A stretch of 64,000 nucleotides of DNA from Azospirillum sp. (GCA_027486405.1 JAIXPD010000008.1:1-64000); one strand, 5' to 3'. Counted from the stretch's first letter, positions 20,299 to 29,938 are shown. Translations and numbers: made by a program. The notes: generated by a model not told the origin, from the sequence alone.

Positions 20299-22323
20299 TC
20301 ACCCCGCCACGGCGAGGGGCGCGGTGGCGTCGGCCAGCCACGCCGCCGCGTCGCCGTCCAGCAGCGGCGTCAGCGACTCACGCACATGGGCGTGATAGGC
20401 ATCGACCCAGGCGATTTCGGCGGCGTCCAGCAGGGTCGCGTCGATCAGGTGGCGGTCGATGGGAACCAGCGTCAGCGGATCGAAGCCCAGCGTCGGCCGT
20501 TCGGCCCCGGCCACCTCCACCGGTTGGACCACCACCAGATTTTCAATGCGGATGCCATAGGCCCCGGTCTTGTAATAGCCCGGCTCGTTGGACAGGATCA
20601 TGCCCGGTTGCAGGGCCACTGTGTTGCCGACCTTGGAGATCCGCTGCGGCCCTTCATGCACCGACAGGAAGCTGCCGACGCCGTGGCCGGTGCCGTGATC
20701 GTAATCCAACCCAACCCGCCACAGCGGCAACCGGGCCAGCGCGTCGAGCTGCGACCCGGTGGTTCCGCGCGGGAACCGGGCCGTGGAGAGCGCGATGTGG
20801 CCCTTCAGCACGCGGGTGAAGCGGTCCTTCATCTCCGCGCTGGGGGTGCCGACCGCCAGGGTGCGGGTGACGTCGGTGGTCCCGTCGCGGTATTGCGCGC
20901 CGCTGTCCAGCAGGAACAGGCTGTTCGGTTCCAACCGACGGTTGGTTTCCGGCGTGGCGCGGTAATGGACGATCGCCCCGTTCGGCCCCGCCCCGGCGAT
21001 GGTGTCAAAGCTCAGACCGCAAAAACGCTCGTTGACCGCGCGGAAGGCCAGCAGACGGTCCACCACATCCAATTCGGTCAAATCGCCCTTGGGCGCTTCC
21101 CCGGCGAACCAATGGAGGAAGCGGACCAGGGCCGCGCCATCGCGGGTGTGGGCCGCACGGGTTCCCGCCAGTTCCGCCGCGTTCTTGCACGCCTTGGGCA
21201 GGGCACAGGGGTCGCTGTCACGCTCCACCTTCGCACCCGCCAGATGCAGCCGGTCGAACAGCCACGCCGAGGTGCAGGACGGGTCGGCCAGCACCCGCGC
21301 GTTGCCGCGCCCAACGGCGTCCAGCGCCGGGCCAAGCTCCGCCACCGGGCGCACCCACACCGCGTTGCTGAGATGCGCGCGCGTGGCCGGGGCCAGCTTG
21401 CGCGGGTCCAGGAACAGATCAACCGCGCCGTCGCTGGCCAGTATGGCGAAGGAGAGCGGCAGCGGCGTGCAGGGCACATCGGCCCCCCGGATGTTCAGCA
21501 GCCACGCGATGCTGTCGGGCTGGGTCAACACCAGGGCGGACAGGCCGCGTTCGGCCAAGCCCTGGGCCAGCCGGGCGCGCTTGTCGGCGGCGCTGTCGCC
21601 GGTGAAGGCGATGTCCTGCGGCGTCACCGGCGACAGGGGGGCCGGGGGTTGGTCCAGCCACACCGAATCGAGCGGGTTGTCCTCGCAGGCGATCAACTGG
21701 ACGCCGTGGCGTTCCAGGGCGCCGCGCGTCTTCTCGACCCACCCGATGGTGTGCAGCCACGGGTCATAGCCCAGCCGCCCACCGCTGGGCAGCGCCGCCG
21801 CCACCCAATCGGTCAGCGGATCCTCGACCAGATGCAGATGCTCGTAATGGGCCGGAACCTCGTCGCGGGCCTGAAGGGTGTAGCGGCCATCGACGAACAG
21901 CGCCGCCCGCTCGGCCAACGCCACGGCGATGCCCGCCGATCCGGTGAAGCCGGTCAACCACCCCAAACGCTGGGCACGGGCCGGGACATATTCGCCCTGA
22001 TGCTCGTCGCCGCGCGGGACCACGAAACCGTCCAAATCCCGGCGCTTCAACGCCGCGCGCAGGGCGGCCAGCCGCGTTGCGGCGTCGCCCATCGGCGCGG
22101 GGCGCGGGGCGCTCTCCAACGCGGCCTTCAGGGCTTGCAACTGGTCAATCAGGGCGGCGGGCAGCCCCTCCCCCACCATCAGCAACCAATCGGCGGGGTC
22201 ATGGCTGGGTGGGGCGGCGAGAACCCCCGCGATCAGCGCGCGCAGATCGTCGGGGGTCTGTCGAAGACCGGCGGCGGCCAACAGGGACGCCAGAGCGTCA
22301 TCGCCACAATAGAGGCTGGACAC
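20299..22323 (-). CDS. pepP: Xaa-Pro aminopeptidase P (M24 family)
   Basis: Cytoplasmic metallopeptidase that removes an N-terminal residue before proline. 674 aa, the long three-domain form: two creatinase-like N-terminal domains (GFVVPRGDEHQGEYVP; WLLNIRGADVPCTPL) and a C-terminal pita-bread domain. Metal ligands are visible: Asp in FLLDSGAQY, Asp in GTTDVTRTL, His in GTGHGVGSFLSVHEGP, Glu in LSNEPGYY and Glu in IRIENLVVV. About 75 residues precede the usual N-terminus (TRLAALRAALKRRDLDGF). GTG start. The gene is close to prmA on the same strand. Confidence 0.93.
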   Translation of the reverse strand: MSSLYCGDDALASLLAAAGLRQTPDDLRALIAGVLAAPPSHDPADWLLMVGEGLPAALIDQLQALKAALESAPRPAPMGDAATRLAALRAALKRRDLDGFVVPRGDEHQGEYVPARAQRLGWLTGFTGSAGIAVALAERAALFVDGRYTLQARDEVPAHYEHLHLVEDPLTDWVAAALPSGGRLGYDPWLHTIGWVEKTRGALERHGVQLIACEDNPLDSVWLDQPPAPLSPVTPQDIAFTGDSAADKRARLAQGLAERGLSALVLTQPDSIAWLLNIRGADVPCTPLPLSFAILASDGAVDLFLDPRKLAPATRAHLSNAVWVRPVAELGPALDAVGRGNARVLADPSCTSAWLFDRLHLAGAKVERDSDPCALPKACKNAAELAGTRAAHTRDGAALVRFLHWFAGEAPKGDLTELDVVDRLLAFRAVNERFCGLSFDTIAGAGPNGAIVHYRATPETNRRLEPNSLFLLDSGAQYRDGTTDVTRTLAVGTPSAEMKDRFTRVLKGHIALSTARFPRGTTGSQLDALARLPLWRVGLDYDHGTGHGVGSFLSVHEGPQRISKVGNTVALQPGMILSNEPGYYKTGAYGIRIENLVVVQPVEVAGAERPTLGFDPLTLVPIDRHLIDATLLDAAEIAWVDAYHAHVRESLTPLLDGDAAAWLADATAPLAVAG

Positions 22324-22480
22324 GGCGGAAACACCTCGGGAAACGGTGACGACCGGGATCGGTCGGGTCGCTTCAGGCTAGGCATCCCCGCGCGTCGGCG
22401 CAAGACACAGGCGTGTGAAATTCCGTGACGGGGCGGTGACGCCGCCCCACCACGCGCACCCGATCCTCAGCGGCGGACCA

Positions 22481-23371
22481 TCAGCGGCGGACGACCAGCG
22501 TCGTCCATTCGCCCACCGGGATGCGGGCGACCAGACGCAAACCCTGGTTGCGGTGGGCCTGGATGACGTGCCGCTCCTGCCGGTTCAGCAGCCCGGCAAG
22601 CACGGCGTAACCGCCCTTTTTCAGGTGACGGCGCAGTTGCGGGGCCATGCGGGCCAGCGGGCGGGCCAGGATGTTGGCGGTGATGAGGGTGTAGGGCTTG
22701 TGCTGGCCGACGAGGCGGGTGTTGTAACCATCGCCGCCCTGCGAACGGATGCGGCCCTTCAACCCGTTGATCGCGGTGTTGATGCGGGTGACGCGCACCG
22801 CTTCGGGGTCGATGTCCACCGCCGTCACCGGCACGCGCCAGCGCTTGGCCACCGCCAGCGCCAGAATGCCGGAGCCGCAGCCCATGTCGAGCGCGCCGCC
22901 ACGCCCCCGGCGCGGCAGGGGCAGATGGCGCGACAGCCGGTCCAGCGCCTGAAGGCAGCCGTTGGTCGAGCCATGCTCCCCCGTGCCGAAGGCGGTCGCG
23001 GCATCGACCAGCAGCGGGATGCAGCCCGCCGGAACGCTGCCCTCGTGGTGGGAGCCGTGAACGAAGAAACGCCCGGCGCGGATCGGCGGAAAGCCCTGGT
23101 AGCTGTGCGACACCCAATCGATCATCGGCAGGCTTTCGATGACGACCTTCGGCTCGTCGATTCCAACGGCCTGGGCCAGAACGGCCACGCGCGACAGCAG
23201 GCGGGGTTCATCGGGCTGGCCGTGAACGGTCGCCTCGACCAGCCAGTTGCCGCCCTCTTCCAGTTCGAAGGTGGACACCGCGTCGGCGTGATCGCCCACC
23301 GCGTCGGCGAACACCGGCGCATGGGTTTCGTGAACGACGAGCGCGATGCGCCAGAGGGTGTTGGACGGCAT
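22481..23371 (-). CDS. prmA: Ribosomal protein L11 methyltransferase
   Basis: PrmA trimethylates lysines of ribosomal protein L11 with S-adenosylmethionine. 296 aa. The N-terminal substrate-recognition domain is followed by AFGTGEHGST, the SAM motif LDMGCGSGILALA and acidic VTAVDIDPEAV, then ITANILARPL, the PrmA form of the NPPY-like motif. Start ATG 23371. It lies 157 nt upstream of the aminopeptidase P gene on the same strand. Confidence 0.93.
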   Translation of the reverse strand: MPSNTLWRIALVVHETHAPVFADAVGDHADAVSTFELEEGGNWLVEATVHGQPDEPRLLSRVAVLAQAVGIDEPKVVIESLPMIDWVSHSYQGFPPIRAGRFFVHGSHHEGSVPAGCIPLLVDAATAFGTGEHGSTNGCLQALDRLSRHLPLPRRGRGGALDMGCGSGILALAVAKRWRVPVTAVDIDPEAVRVTRINTAINGLKGRIRSQGGDGYNTRLVGQHKPYTLITANILARPLARMAPQLRRHLKKGGYAVLAGLLNRQERHVIQAHRNQGLRLVARIPVGEWTTLVVRR

Positions 23372-23457
23372 GGGCGGGGGCTTTCCGGTGCGGACACAGT
23401 GAACCGGTGCTTTTTAACCGCCCGCCCTTGCCGAAACCAAGAAAATTGCGCGGCGGT

Positions 23458-24510
23458 TCAGTTGCCGGGCACGATCACCGGATGAACGACGAACAGCTCC
23501 GGGGCCGCCGGGTTGACGTCCACCCGCACCCAATGGGCGTTGGGGCTGCCAAAGGTCTCCACGCGCGTCAGGTTGGGGATCAGGTTGGCCTGGTTGATGA
23601 ACGGCTTGTCCACCTTGAAAAAGTGGGTGTCGCCGTGCACGAGCAGCACCTGCCCGTCATAGGCCCGCGTTTCGGCCACCAGCGCGTCGATGAAGCGGTC
23701 GTACCCGTCAAAGCCGGGGGCCTTGCGCTCGTCCTTGCCCTCGGTTTCCGGCAGGTCGAAACCCAGATCGGCCTGGATGGTGATGACCAGACCCGGCAGT
23801 TTCTTCGCCTTGGCCTGAGCGAACGCCTCCTTCATCCAGGCGATGTTGGCGGCGTCGCGCTCCTCATATTCGGCGTTGTCGGCGGCGCACTGCTCGGCCT
23901 TGCGGGCGCTCTTGTTGGTGCAGTCCTTCTCGTCGAGCACCTTGTTGTTGTTGCTGCCGGGGATGTTCAGGCCGATGAACAGGATGCCGTTGTGCAGCAG
24001 GCGGGTGTTCTCGGCGAATTTTTCGCCCGGCTTGCCCTGCTGTTCCAGCGTCAGCTTGGTTTGGCCGAAGCTCTGGTTGGTGGCGAACATGGTTTTGCGG
24101 ATGTGGGCCAACCGCTCCAGATTGTCGTAACCGCCGTTGTTCACGCGGTGGCAATCGGTCCATTCGTTGTCGCCGGGCACATAGATCATCGGGCGCTTGA
24201 GCGACTCGCACATCGCCACCGTGTCACGATAGCTGGCGTCGGTGCATTCGGAGCTGCCGTCCTTGGTGTCGCCGTCGAAGATGGAAAAGGCGATGTCGGC
24301 GGCGTTCATGTGGTCGATCAGCCGCTTCATCTTCGGGCCGTCGTTGTTCTTGGCGTAGGGCAGATCGCCCCACAGCGCGACGGAGAACGGCGTCACCGTT
24401 TGGGCGACCGCCCCGCCAACGGGCAGCAGCGCGGCGGTGGCGCAGACGGACAGGGCCAGCGCGGCGGTTCCCCGGCGCAGGCGGCGGGCAACGGCGGTGT
24501 GCAGCGGCAT
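23458..24510 (-). CDS. Secreted calcineurin-like metallophosphoesterase
   Basis: 350 aa with a clear signal peptide (basic start, hydrophobic core, GGAVAQ cleavage region near residue 37), so periplasmic or exported. Metallophosphoesterase motifs in order are SVALWGDLPY, FDGDTKDGSSEC, YVPGDNEWTDC and, late, LLVHGDTHFF. These match the D-x-H / GDxxD / GNxE / GHxH pattern only loosely: the first motif lacks the usual His and the third has Asn-Glu. Cysteines at several places suggest disulfides. GAGGG precedes the ATG. The substrate is unknown. Confidence 0.8.
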   Translation of the reverse strand: MPLHTAVARRLRRGTAALALSVCATAALLPVGGAVAQTVTPFSVALWGDLPYAKNNDGPKMKRLIDHMNAADIAFSIFDGDTKDGSSECTDASYRDTVAMCESLKRPMIYVPGDNEWTDCHRVNNGGYDNLERLAHIRKTMFATNQSFGQTKLTLEQQGKPGEKFAENTRLLHNGILFIGLNIPGSNNNKVLDEKDCTNKSARKAEQCAADNAEYEERDAANIAWMKEAFAQAKAKKLPGLVITIQADLGFDLPETEGKDERKAPGFDGYDRFIDALVAETRAYDGQVLLVHGDTHFFKVDKPFINQANLIPNLTRVETFGSPNAHWVRVDVNPAAPELFVVHPVIVPGN

Positions 24511-24664
24511 GGGAAACCCTCAAATGTGATGGGCGGGGGCTGGTGTGCGGGGTGGGCGAACCACGCCCGCGTCATGCCGCCTGTATAAAAGCGCCCCCTC
24601 CACCGGGTCATGTGAAGTTCCGATGACCGCGCGATCACCGGAAGGCACCACAACACCGCAGGTT

Positions 24665-25861
24665 TCACGCCCCCGACAGTTGATCGGCGATGTGGTGCAT
24701 CCCCTGCTCGCGCAAAATCGCCTGACGATGGCGCACCATGCGCCGTTCCAGCGCCTTGGCCACCGCCGGTCCCCCCAGGGGCTGATCGTCCGGCCCCTTC
24801 AGCCGGTGGGTCAAATCCTGGATCAACGCCCCTTCGGCCTTGCTGTCGCGGCGGTCGAGCGGTTGGTCGGTCAACAGCGATTGCCGAATCCGGTCGATCA
24901 GCACGATCCGGCACAGCGGCGCGCGCCCGCGCAGGGTCAGGTCGCACACCCGCGACAGGGCGACGGTGGGTTGCGGGACCACTGGATCGGGGTCGCGGCC
25001 ATAAAGCGCGTCCACCAGGGCGCACAGCCCCATGAACAGGCTGGGCTGCGGCCCCAACAGCTCCTTCAGCGTGTCCGCCGACCCCAGAATGTCGGCCATC
25101 ACCCCGTCCAGCAGGGCCAGATGGCGCGGGCTGCTGTCGTCGTCGATCAAATCCAGCAGCAAATCCAGCTTTCCGGCGAGCGTGCCGCCTTCGGCCAGAT
25201 GCAGGGTCAGCAGGCTGAGGAACAGCGTGTCGTGCGCCTCCTCCCCCACCGCCTCGTCGATGCGGCGGCTGGTGTCATCCAGATCCTGGGCGTTGAAGAT
25301 GGGCAGGCGCTTGCGTTCGGCCAGGAAATCGCGGGCTTCCGACGCGGCGGCGTCCACCAGCCGCCGCAACTCCTTCACCCGCGTGGAGACGACGGTCCCG
25401 TGGACGTCGGCGTGGTGGCGGGCGGTGGCGTGGATGGCCGCGCTCAACAACGCGCCCTGTTCGTCCAGCTTGCGGAAATGCGGCCAGGAATGCAGCAGTT
25501 CGGTCGGCGTGATGCGCAGCCGGTCCAGAAACACGCGCAGCAAGCGGCCGATCACCACCCGGCTCTCGAACCCGCGCAGATCCTCCAGCGTGCGGCAGAC
25601 CGGCGCGCCCTCTGCCGTGCCGCCGAGCACCAGCGGCTTGCTTTTCACCTCTGGGGCCTTTTTGTGCAGGATCACCGTTTCCAGGCTGAGACCGGCCAAG
25701 GTCCGGTACTTGATGACCTTGACCTCCTCCACCGCGCCGACGGTGAGCTGGGAGCGGGCGCAGGAGAGCGACGCCTCCTGATCGGTGAAGGCACCTTCGA
25801 TGCGCCAGCGGCCATCACGGCGGCTCTGGACCTCAAAGCTGGTGCTGCCCTTGCCAAACAC
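24665..25861 (-). CDS. Conserved-looking protein of unknown function, 398 residues
   Basis: I do not recognise the family. GTG start with GGAGGG upstream. The first 70 residues look beta-rich (SFEVQSRRDGRWRIEGAF), the rest is helical and rich in Leu, Arg and Asp, with no signal peptide, membrane helix or catalytic motif. Leu/Asp-rich segments such as KLDLLLDLIDDDSSPRHLALLDG suggest an all-helical scaffold. It sits 108 nt after uvrD on the same strand and 154 nt before the phosphoesterase gene, possibly cotranscribed. No function assigned. Confidence 0.75.
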   Translation of the reverse strand: MFGKGSTSFEVQSRRDGRWRIEGAFTDQEASLSCARSQLTVGAVEEVKVIKYRTLAGLSLETVILHKKAPEVKSKPLVLGGTAEGAPVCRTLEDLRGFESRVVIGRLLRVFLDRLRITPTELLHSWPHFRKLDEQGALLSAAIHATARHHADVHGTVVSTRVKELRRLVDAAASEARDFLAERKRLPIFNAQDLDDTSRRIDEAVGEEAHDTLFLSLLTLHLAEGGTLAGKLDLLLDLIDDDSSPRHLALLDGVMADILGSADTLKELLGPQPSLFMGLCALVDALYGRDPDPVVPQPTVALSRVCDLTLRGRAPLCRIVLIDRIRQSLLTDQPLDRRDSKAEGALIQDLTHRLKGPDDQPLGGPAVAKALERRMVRHRQAILREQGMHHIADQLSGA

Positions 25862-25969
25862 CGAACGCGCCCTCCCCTGACCAACCGTTTGTTATCGGTT
25901 CAGAGTGCCCCGTCCGGGATGGCGCGCGCTGTGACGCCCGTCACAGCGATTTCGCCCCAGGGTTGGGCC

Positions 25970-28363
25970 TCACCCCGCTTTTTCAGCCGCAACGACGAAA
26001 CTGTCCATCACCTTCTTGGTCCCGGCCTGATCGAAGTCGATTTCCAGCTTGTCCTGCTCCACACCCCGCACGGTGCCATAGCCGAATTTCTGGTGAAAGA
26101 CGCGGGAACCCTTATTGAAGGCCGATTCCGGCCGCGCGCGCGGGGCCACCGCGTAGGATCCCTGCTCCAGCGTGATGGTCTTGGGGGCCGGAGGCTGGCG
26201 GGTCTGGCCACGAAAACCGAAACCACCCGCGAACCCGCCCATAGCCGAACCACCCATGGCACCACCACCCATCGCACCACCACCAGCGCGCAGGCCCGGC
26301 GCGGCCTCCGTCTCCACCACCTCCTGCGGCAATTCGTCCACAAAGCGCGAGGGCAGCGCGCTGACCCAATTGCCGTACAGGCGGCGGTTGGCGGCGTGGC
26401 TGACATAGGCGCGCTTGCGGGCGCGGGTCAGCCCGACATAGGCCAGCCGCCGTTCCTCCTCCAGCCCGGCGATGCCGGTTTCGTCCAGGGCGCGCTGGTT
26501 GGGAAACACCCCTTCCTCCCAACCCGGCAGGAAGACGCGGTCGAACTCCAGCCCCTTGGCCCCGTGCAGGGTCATCACCGTGACCTGATCGCCCCCGGCG
26601 GCCTCGGCGTTTTCCATCACCAGGGCGACATGCTCCAGGAACCCGGCCAGCGTTTCGAAATCGCCCATGGCGGTGACGAGTTCCTTGAGGTTTTCCAGCC
26701 GCCCCGGCGCTTCGGGGGTCTTGTCCTCCTGCCACATCCGGGTGTAGCCGGATTCATCCAGGATGAGCCGCGCCATCTCGGTGTGCGGCACGGTGTCCAG
26801 CATGGTCCGCCAGCGGAAGAAATCCTGCAACAGTCCGCGCAGGGTGCTGCGCAGCTTCGGTTTCAGCTCGTCCGTGTCGGTCAGCAGCCACGCCGCATCG
26901 GTCAGCGACACGCCGCGCGCACGGGCGGCGGTGTAGAGCGTCTGCATCGCCGCCGGGCCGACGCCGCGCTTGGGCAGATTGACGATGCGCTCGAAGGCCA
27001 GATCGTCGTCGGGCGAGTTGACCACCCGGAAATAGGCCATCGCGTCGCGGATTTCCTGCCGTTCGTAAAAGCGTGGCCCGCCCAAAACCTTGTAAGGCAG
27101 GCCCATGGTGATGAAGCGCTCTTCGAACTCGCGGGTCTGGAACCCGGCGCGCACCAGGATGGCGATCTGCGCCAGGGGAACGCCCTTGCGTTGCAGCGCC
27201 TCGATCTCGTCGCCGACCCAGCGGGCCTCCTCCTCGCCGTCCCACACCGCCTTGACCCGCACCGGCTCGCCGCCGTCGGCTTGGGTCCACAGGGTCTTGC
27301 CCAACCGCCCCTTGTTGTGGGCGATCAGACCGGAGGCGGCGGCCAGGATGTGGCCGGTGGAGCGGTAATTCTGCTCCAGCTTGACGATGGTGGCGCCGGG
27401 GAAGTCGGTTTCAAAGCGCAGGATGTTGCCGATCTCCGCCCCGCGCCAGGCGTAGATGGACTGGTCCTCGTCCCCCACGCAGCAGATGTTCTTGTGGGCC
27501 TGGGACAGGATGCGCAGCCACAGATATTGCGCGACGTTGGTGTCCTGATACTCGTCGACCAGGATGTATTTGAACTTGCGGTGATACTCGGCCAGCACGT
27601 CCGGGTGCTTCTGGAAAATCTCCAGCGTGTGCAGCAGCAGGTCGCCGAAGTCGCAGGCGTTCAGCGTGCGCAACCGCTCCTGATAGGCGCGGTAGAGCGC
27701 GACGCTCTGCCCGCCCGCCACGTCGCCGCCGTCCGCCGCGCTCAGGCGGTCGGGCGTCAGGCCGCGATCCTTCCACCGTTCGAACGCCCCCAGAAGCTGG
27801 CGCGGCGGCCATTTCTTGGTGTCGATGTTGGCGGCTTCCAGCAGTTGCTTGACCAGCCGGATCTGGTCGTCGGTGTCCAGGATGGTGAAGTTGGATTTCA
27901 GCCCGACCAACTCGGCGTGACGGCGCAGGATGCGCGCGGCCAGCGCGTGGAAGGTCCCCAGCCACCAGCCTTCCGGCTCGATCCCCACCAGCGCCGCGAC
28001 GCGCTCGCGCATTTCGCGCGCGGCCTTGTTGGTGAAGGTCACGGCCAGGATCTGGAAGGCCGCCGCCCGCCGCGTCATCAACAGGTGGCCCAGCCGGGTG
28101 GTCAGCACCCGCGTCTTGCCGGTTCCCGCCCCGGCCAGCACCAAGACCGGCCCGTCCAACGCCTCCACCGCCGCGCGCTGCGACGGATTCAGCCCGTCGA
28201 GATAGGCGAAGCGCTGCATCGGTGCGGGAGCAGCACCGGGACCGTTGTGGCTTGCGACGTGGCTCCCGGCGTGGCTCCCAGCGTGGCTCAGGGGGTCATC
28301 GGCGGGGGCGGCGTCGGCAAGGGGATCGTCGGCAAAGGGATCGGTGTCGAAAGAGTCGGACAT
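25970..28363 (-). CDS. uvrD: ATP-dependent DNA helicase UvrD/PcrA
   Basis: Superfamily 1A helicase for nucleotide excision and mismatch repair. 797 aa. Motifs in order: Q motif LNPSQRAAVEAL, Walker A LAGAGTGKTRVL, TFTNKAAREM, Walker B VDEYQDTNVAQYLWL, GDEDQSIYAWRGA, LEQNYRS, VMTLHGAKGLEFDRVFLPG, and VGLTRARK. The C-terminal Tudor-like tail GSRVFHQKFGYGTV is present. The first 48 residues are an unusual acidic/His-Ser leader with short repeats (DPFADDPLAD; SHAGSHAGSH), so the true start could be Met-49. Promoter-like sequence lies 30 nt upstream. Divergent from yccF. Confidence 0.96.
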   Translation of the reverse strand: MSDSFDTDPFADDPLADAAPADDPLSHAGSHAGSHVASHNGPGAAPAPMQRFAYLDGLNPSQRAAVEALDGPVLVLAGAGTGKTRVLTTRLGHLLMTRRAAAFQILAVTFTNKAAREMRERVAALVGIEPEGWWLGTFHALAARILRRHAELVGLKSNFTILDTDDQIRLVKQLLEAANIDTKKWPPRQLLGAFERWKDRGLTPDRLSAADGGDVAGGQSVALYRAYQERLRTLNACDFGDLLLHTLEIFQKHPDVLAEYHRKFKYILVDEYQDTNVAQYLWLRILSQAHKNICCVGDEDQSIYAWRGAEIGNILRFETDFPGATIVKLEQNYRSTGHILAAASGLIAHNKGRLGKTLWTQADGGEPVRVKAVWDGEEEARWVGDEIEALQRKGVPLAQIAILVRAGFQTREFEERFITMGLPYKVLGGPRFYERQEIRDAMAYFRVVNSPDDDLAFERIVNLPKRGVGPAAMQTLYTAARARGVSLTDAAWLLTDTDELKPKLRSTLRGLLQDFFRWRTMLDTVPHTEMARLILDESGYTRMWQEDKTPEAPGRLENLKELVTAMGDFETLAGFLEHVALVMENAEAAGGDQVTVMTLHGAKGLEFDRVFLPGWEEGVFPNQRALDETGIAGLEEERRLAYVGLTRARKRAYVSHAANRRLYGNWVSALPSRFVDELPQEVVETEAAPGLRAGGGAMGGGAMGGSAMGGFAGGFGFRGQTRQPPAPKTITLEQGSYAVAPRARPESAFNKGSRVFHQKFGYGTVRGVEQDKLEIDFDQAGTKKVMDSFVVAAEKAG

Positions 28364-28393
28364 GGCTCACGGCTTTCCTGGACGGCGGTTCCG

Positions 28394-28421
28394 TGTATAG
28401 CACGCGGCGCGGCGGGTCGAA
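28394..28421 (-). promoter_or_regulatory. Probable uvrD promoter
   Basis: Read on the - strand: TTCGAC (28416-28421), 16 bp, TATACA (28394-28399), then 30 nt to the uvrD ATG. The -10 context GTGCTATACA is the same as before bamD. Confidence 0.45.
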
Positions 28422-28514
28422 GCCCGTCCGCACCCGTTTCGTTCTTTTTTCAGCCCCCCTCTCGACGGCGCGCCCGCCCCTCCCCACATGGCAATCCACA
28501 AGGAGAATACGGTC

Positions 28515-28955
28515 ATGCCCCTGTTCAGCTTCCTTCTCAACGTTCTGTGGGTTCTCACCGGCGGCATTTGGATGGCGCTGGGCTGGGCGATCGCCGCGCT
28601 GTTGATGGCGCTGTCGATCATCGGCCTGCCCTGGGCGCGGTCGGCGATGACCATCGCCCGCTACACCCTGCTGCCCTTCGGCCAGACCGCCGTCCGCCGC
28701 GACGAGTATCGCGGGCGCGAGGATCTGGGAACCGGCGGCCTGGGCTTCCTCGGCAACATCCTGTGGTTCGTGTTTGCCGGCTGGTGGCTGGCCCTGGGCC
28801 ATCTCTTCGCCGCCGTCGGTCTGGCCATCACCATCATCGGTCTGCCCTTTGCCTGGGCGCATCTGAAGCTGGCGATGCTGGCGCTGTGGCCGATCGGCAC
28901 GGAGATCGTGTCGGTGGACACGCTCGACCGCCGCCGGGCCTGGGGACGCCCGTGA
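28515..28955 (+). CDS. yccF: YccF family inner-membrane protein
   Basis: 146 aa from ATG 28515, chosen because AAGGAG lies about 10 nt upstream; an in-frame ATG at 28488 is less likely. Two copies of a glycine-rich membrane domain: FLLNVLWVLTGGIWMALGW and FLGNILWFVFAGWWLALGH, each followed by the motif IIGLPWA or IIGLPFA. This two-repeat form is typical of YccF. Function is not established in the family. Divergent from uvrD. Confidence 0.9.
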   Translation: MPLFSFLLNVLWVLTGGIWMALGWAIAALLMALSIIGLPWARSAMTIARYTLLPFGQTAVRRDEYRGREDLGTGGLGFLGNILWFVFAGWWLALGHLFAAVGLAITIIGLPFAWAHLKLAMLALWPIGTEIVSVDTLDRRRAWGRP

Positions 28956-29048
28956 GATCGAAGAGGTTTGAGAAAAATTTGAGATAAATTCTTTTTCGCG
29001 CAGGAGGTGCGCTCTCTCATCCGTCAAACGGTCGGTGAGGAAGTCCGT

Positions 29049-29855
29049 ATGGAGAGAGCCATGTCCGTTTCCCTGGTGAGTTCATCCTCCTCCGCCCAGT
29101 ACGCCCAGCGCCCGCAAGGGCCGGGCAAGGAGATTCGGGAGGGGATCAACAGCCTGAAGAAGGCCATCGATTCCGGCGACATGACGTCGGTTCAAAGCGC
29201 CTATGAATCCCTGTCCAAATTGGCGAGCAAGGACGGGACCTCGTCGTCCAGTTCGTCCAGTTCGTCCAGTTCGACGTCGTCCACCTCCAGCACCAGCGAC
29301 AGCAAGAATCCGCTGAGCAAGCTGCTGACCAGCGTCGGCGACGCCCTGAAAACCGGCGACATCAGTTCGGTGCAGGAAGCCTTCGCCCAGAACGGTCCGC
29401 CCAGCGGCCCCAAGGGCGCTGGTGGTGCCGGTGGTGCCGGTGGCGGCCAGCCCCCCGGCCCGCCCCCAGGTGGCGGCGGTGGCGGCGGCGGTCCGGGCGG
29501 CGGCGGTGGCCCCGGCGGCGGTTCGGATCAGGTCCGCGACGCCGTCGGCAGCCTGGCCGAGTCCCTGCAATCGGGCGACGTGTCCGGGGCGCAGGACTCG
29601 ATTTCCGCATTGACCAAGCTGCTGACCGCCAGCAACGACGACGACGACAGCAGCGACGAAACCGACGACGACAGCAGCGGCACCGCGTCCACCAGCAGCG
29701 CTTCGTCGACGAAGGGCAACTCCTTCCTCGACAAGCTGACCAGCAACCTCAGCGACATCAGCTCGGCCCTGCAATCGGGCGACACCGCCAGCGCGCAAAA
29801 GCTGTTCGCCAGCATCGCGTCGCGCGGGTCGAGCGGGGTCAACGTACTCGCCTGA
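29049..29855 (+). CDS. Low-complexity Ser/Gly/Asp protein with four SGD repeats
   Basis: 268 aa from ATG 29049 (GAGGAAG upstream); ATG 29061 is also possible. Four similar helical repeats of about 25 residues are separated by low-complexity linkers: SLKKAIDSGDMTSVQSAYES, SVGDALKTGDISSVQEAF, SLAESLQSGDVSGAQDSI and DISSALQSGDTASAQKLFAS. Linkers are a Ser/Thr run, a Gly/Pro run of about 40 residues and an Asp/Ser run. No signal peptide. The consensus is (S/A)L.SGD..SAQ. I know such motifs from uncharacterised bacterial proteins and cannot name a function. The 5' region (28956-29048) is AT-rich. Confidence 0.75.
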   Translation: MERAMSVSLVSSSSSAQYAQRPQGPGKEIREGINSLKKAIDSGDMTSVQSAYESLSKLASKDGTSSSSSSSSSSSTSSTSSTSDSKNPLSKLLTSVGDALKTGDISSVQEAFAQNGPPSGPKGAGGAGGAGGGQPPGPPPGGGGGGGGPGGGGGPGGGSDQVRDAVGSLAESLQSGDVSGAQDSISALTKLLTASNDDDDSSDETDDDSSGTASTSSASSTKGNSFLDKLTSNLSDISSALQSGDTASAQKLFASIASRGSSGVNVLA

Positions 29856-29898
29856 CCGGGCGCTCCGCCCGCCCGGCCTCCGAACCGGACCCCGAACA

Positions 29899-29938
29899 CA
29901 CGACACACCGCGCAGGCCCGCCCGCGCGGTGTGTCGTG
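29899..29938. terminator. Strong hairpin between convergent genes
   Basis: CACGACACACCGCGC (29899-29913) pairs perfectly with GCGCGGTGTGTCGTG (29924-29938): a 15-bp stem with a 10-nt loop. It lies between the SGD-repeat gene (+) and the DUF3095 gene (-). There is no T run, so intrinsic termination is likely but not proven. Confidence 0.6.

Noticed and set aside
24545..28987. 1480-codon open frame on the + strand opposite uvrD and its neighbour
   Set aside because: Composition is the mirror of the real - strand genes, with Gln/His/Arg-rich sequence and no domain; no ribosome site or promoter.
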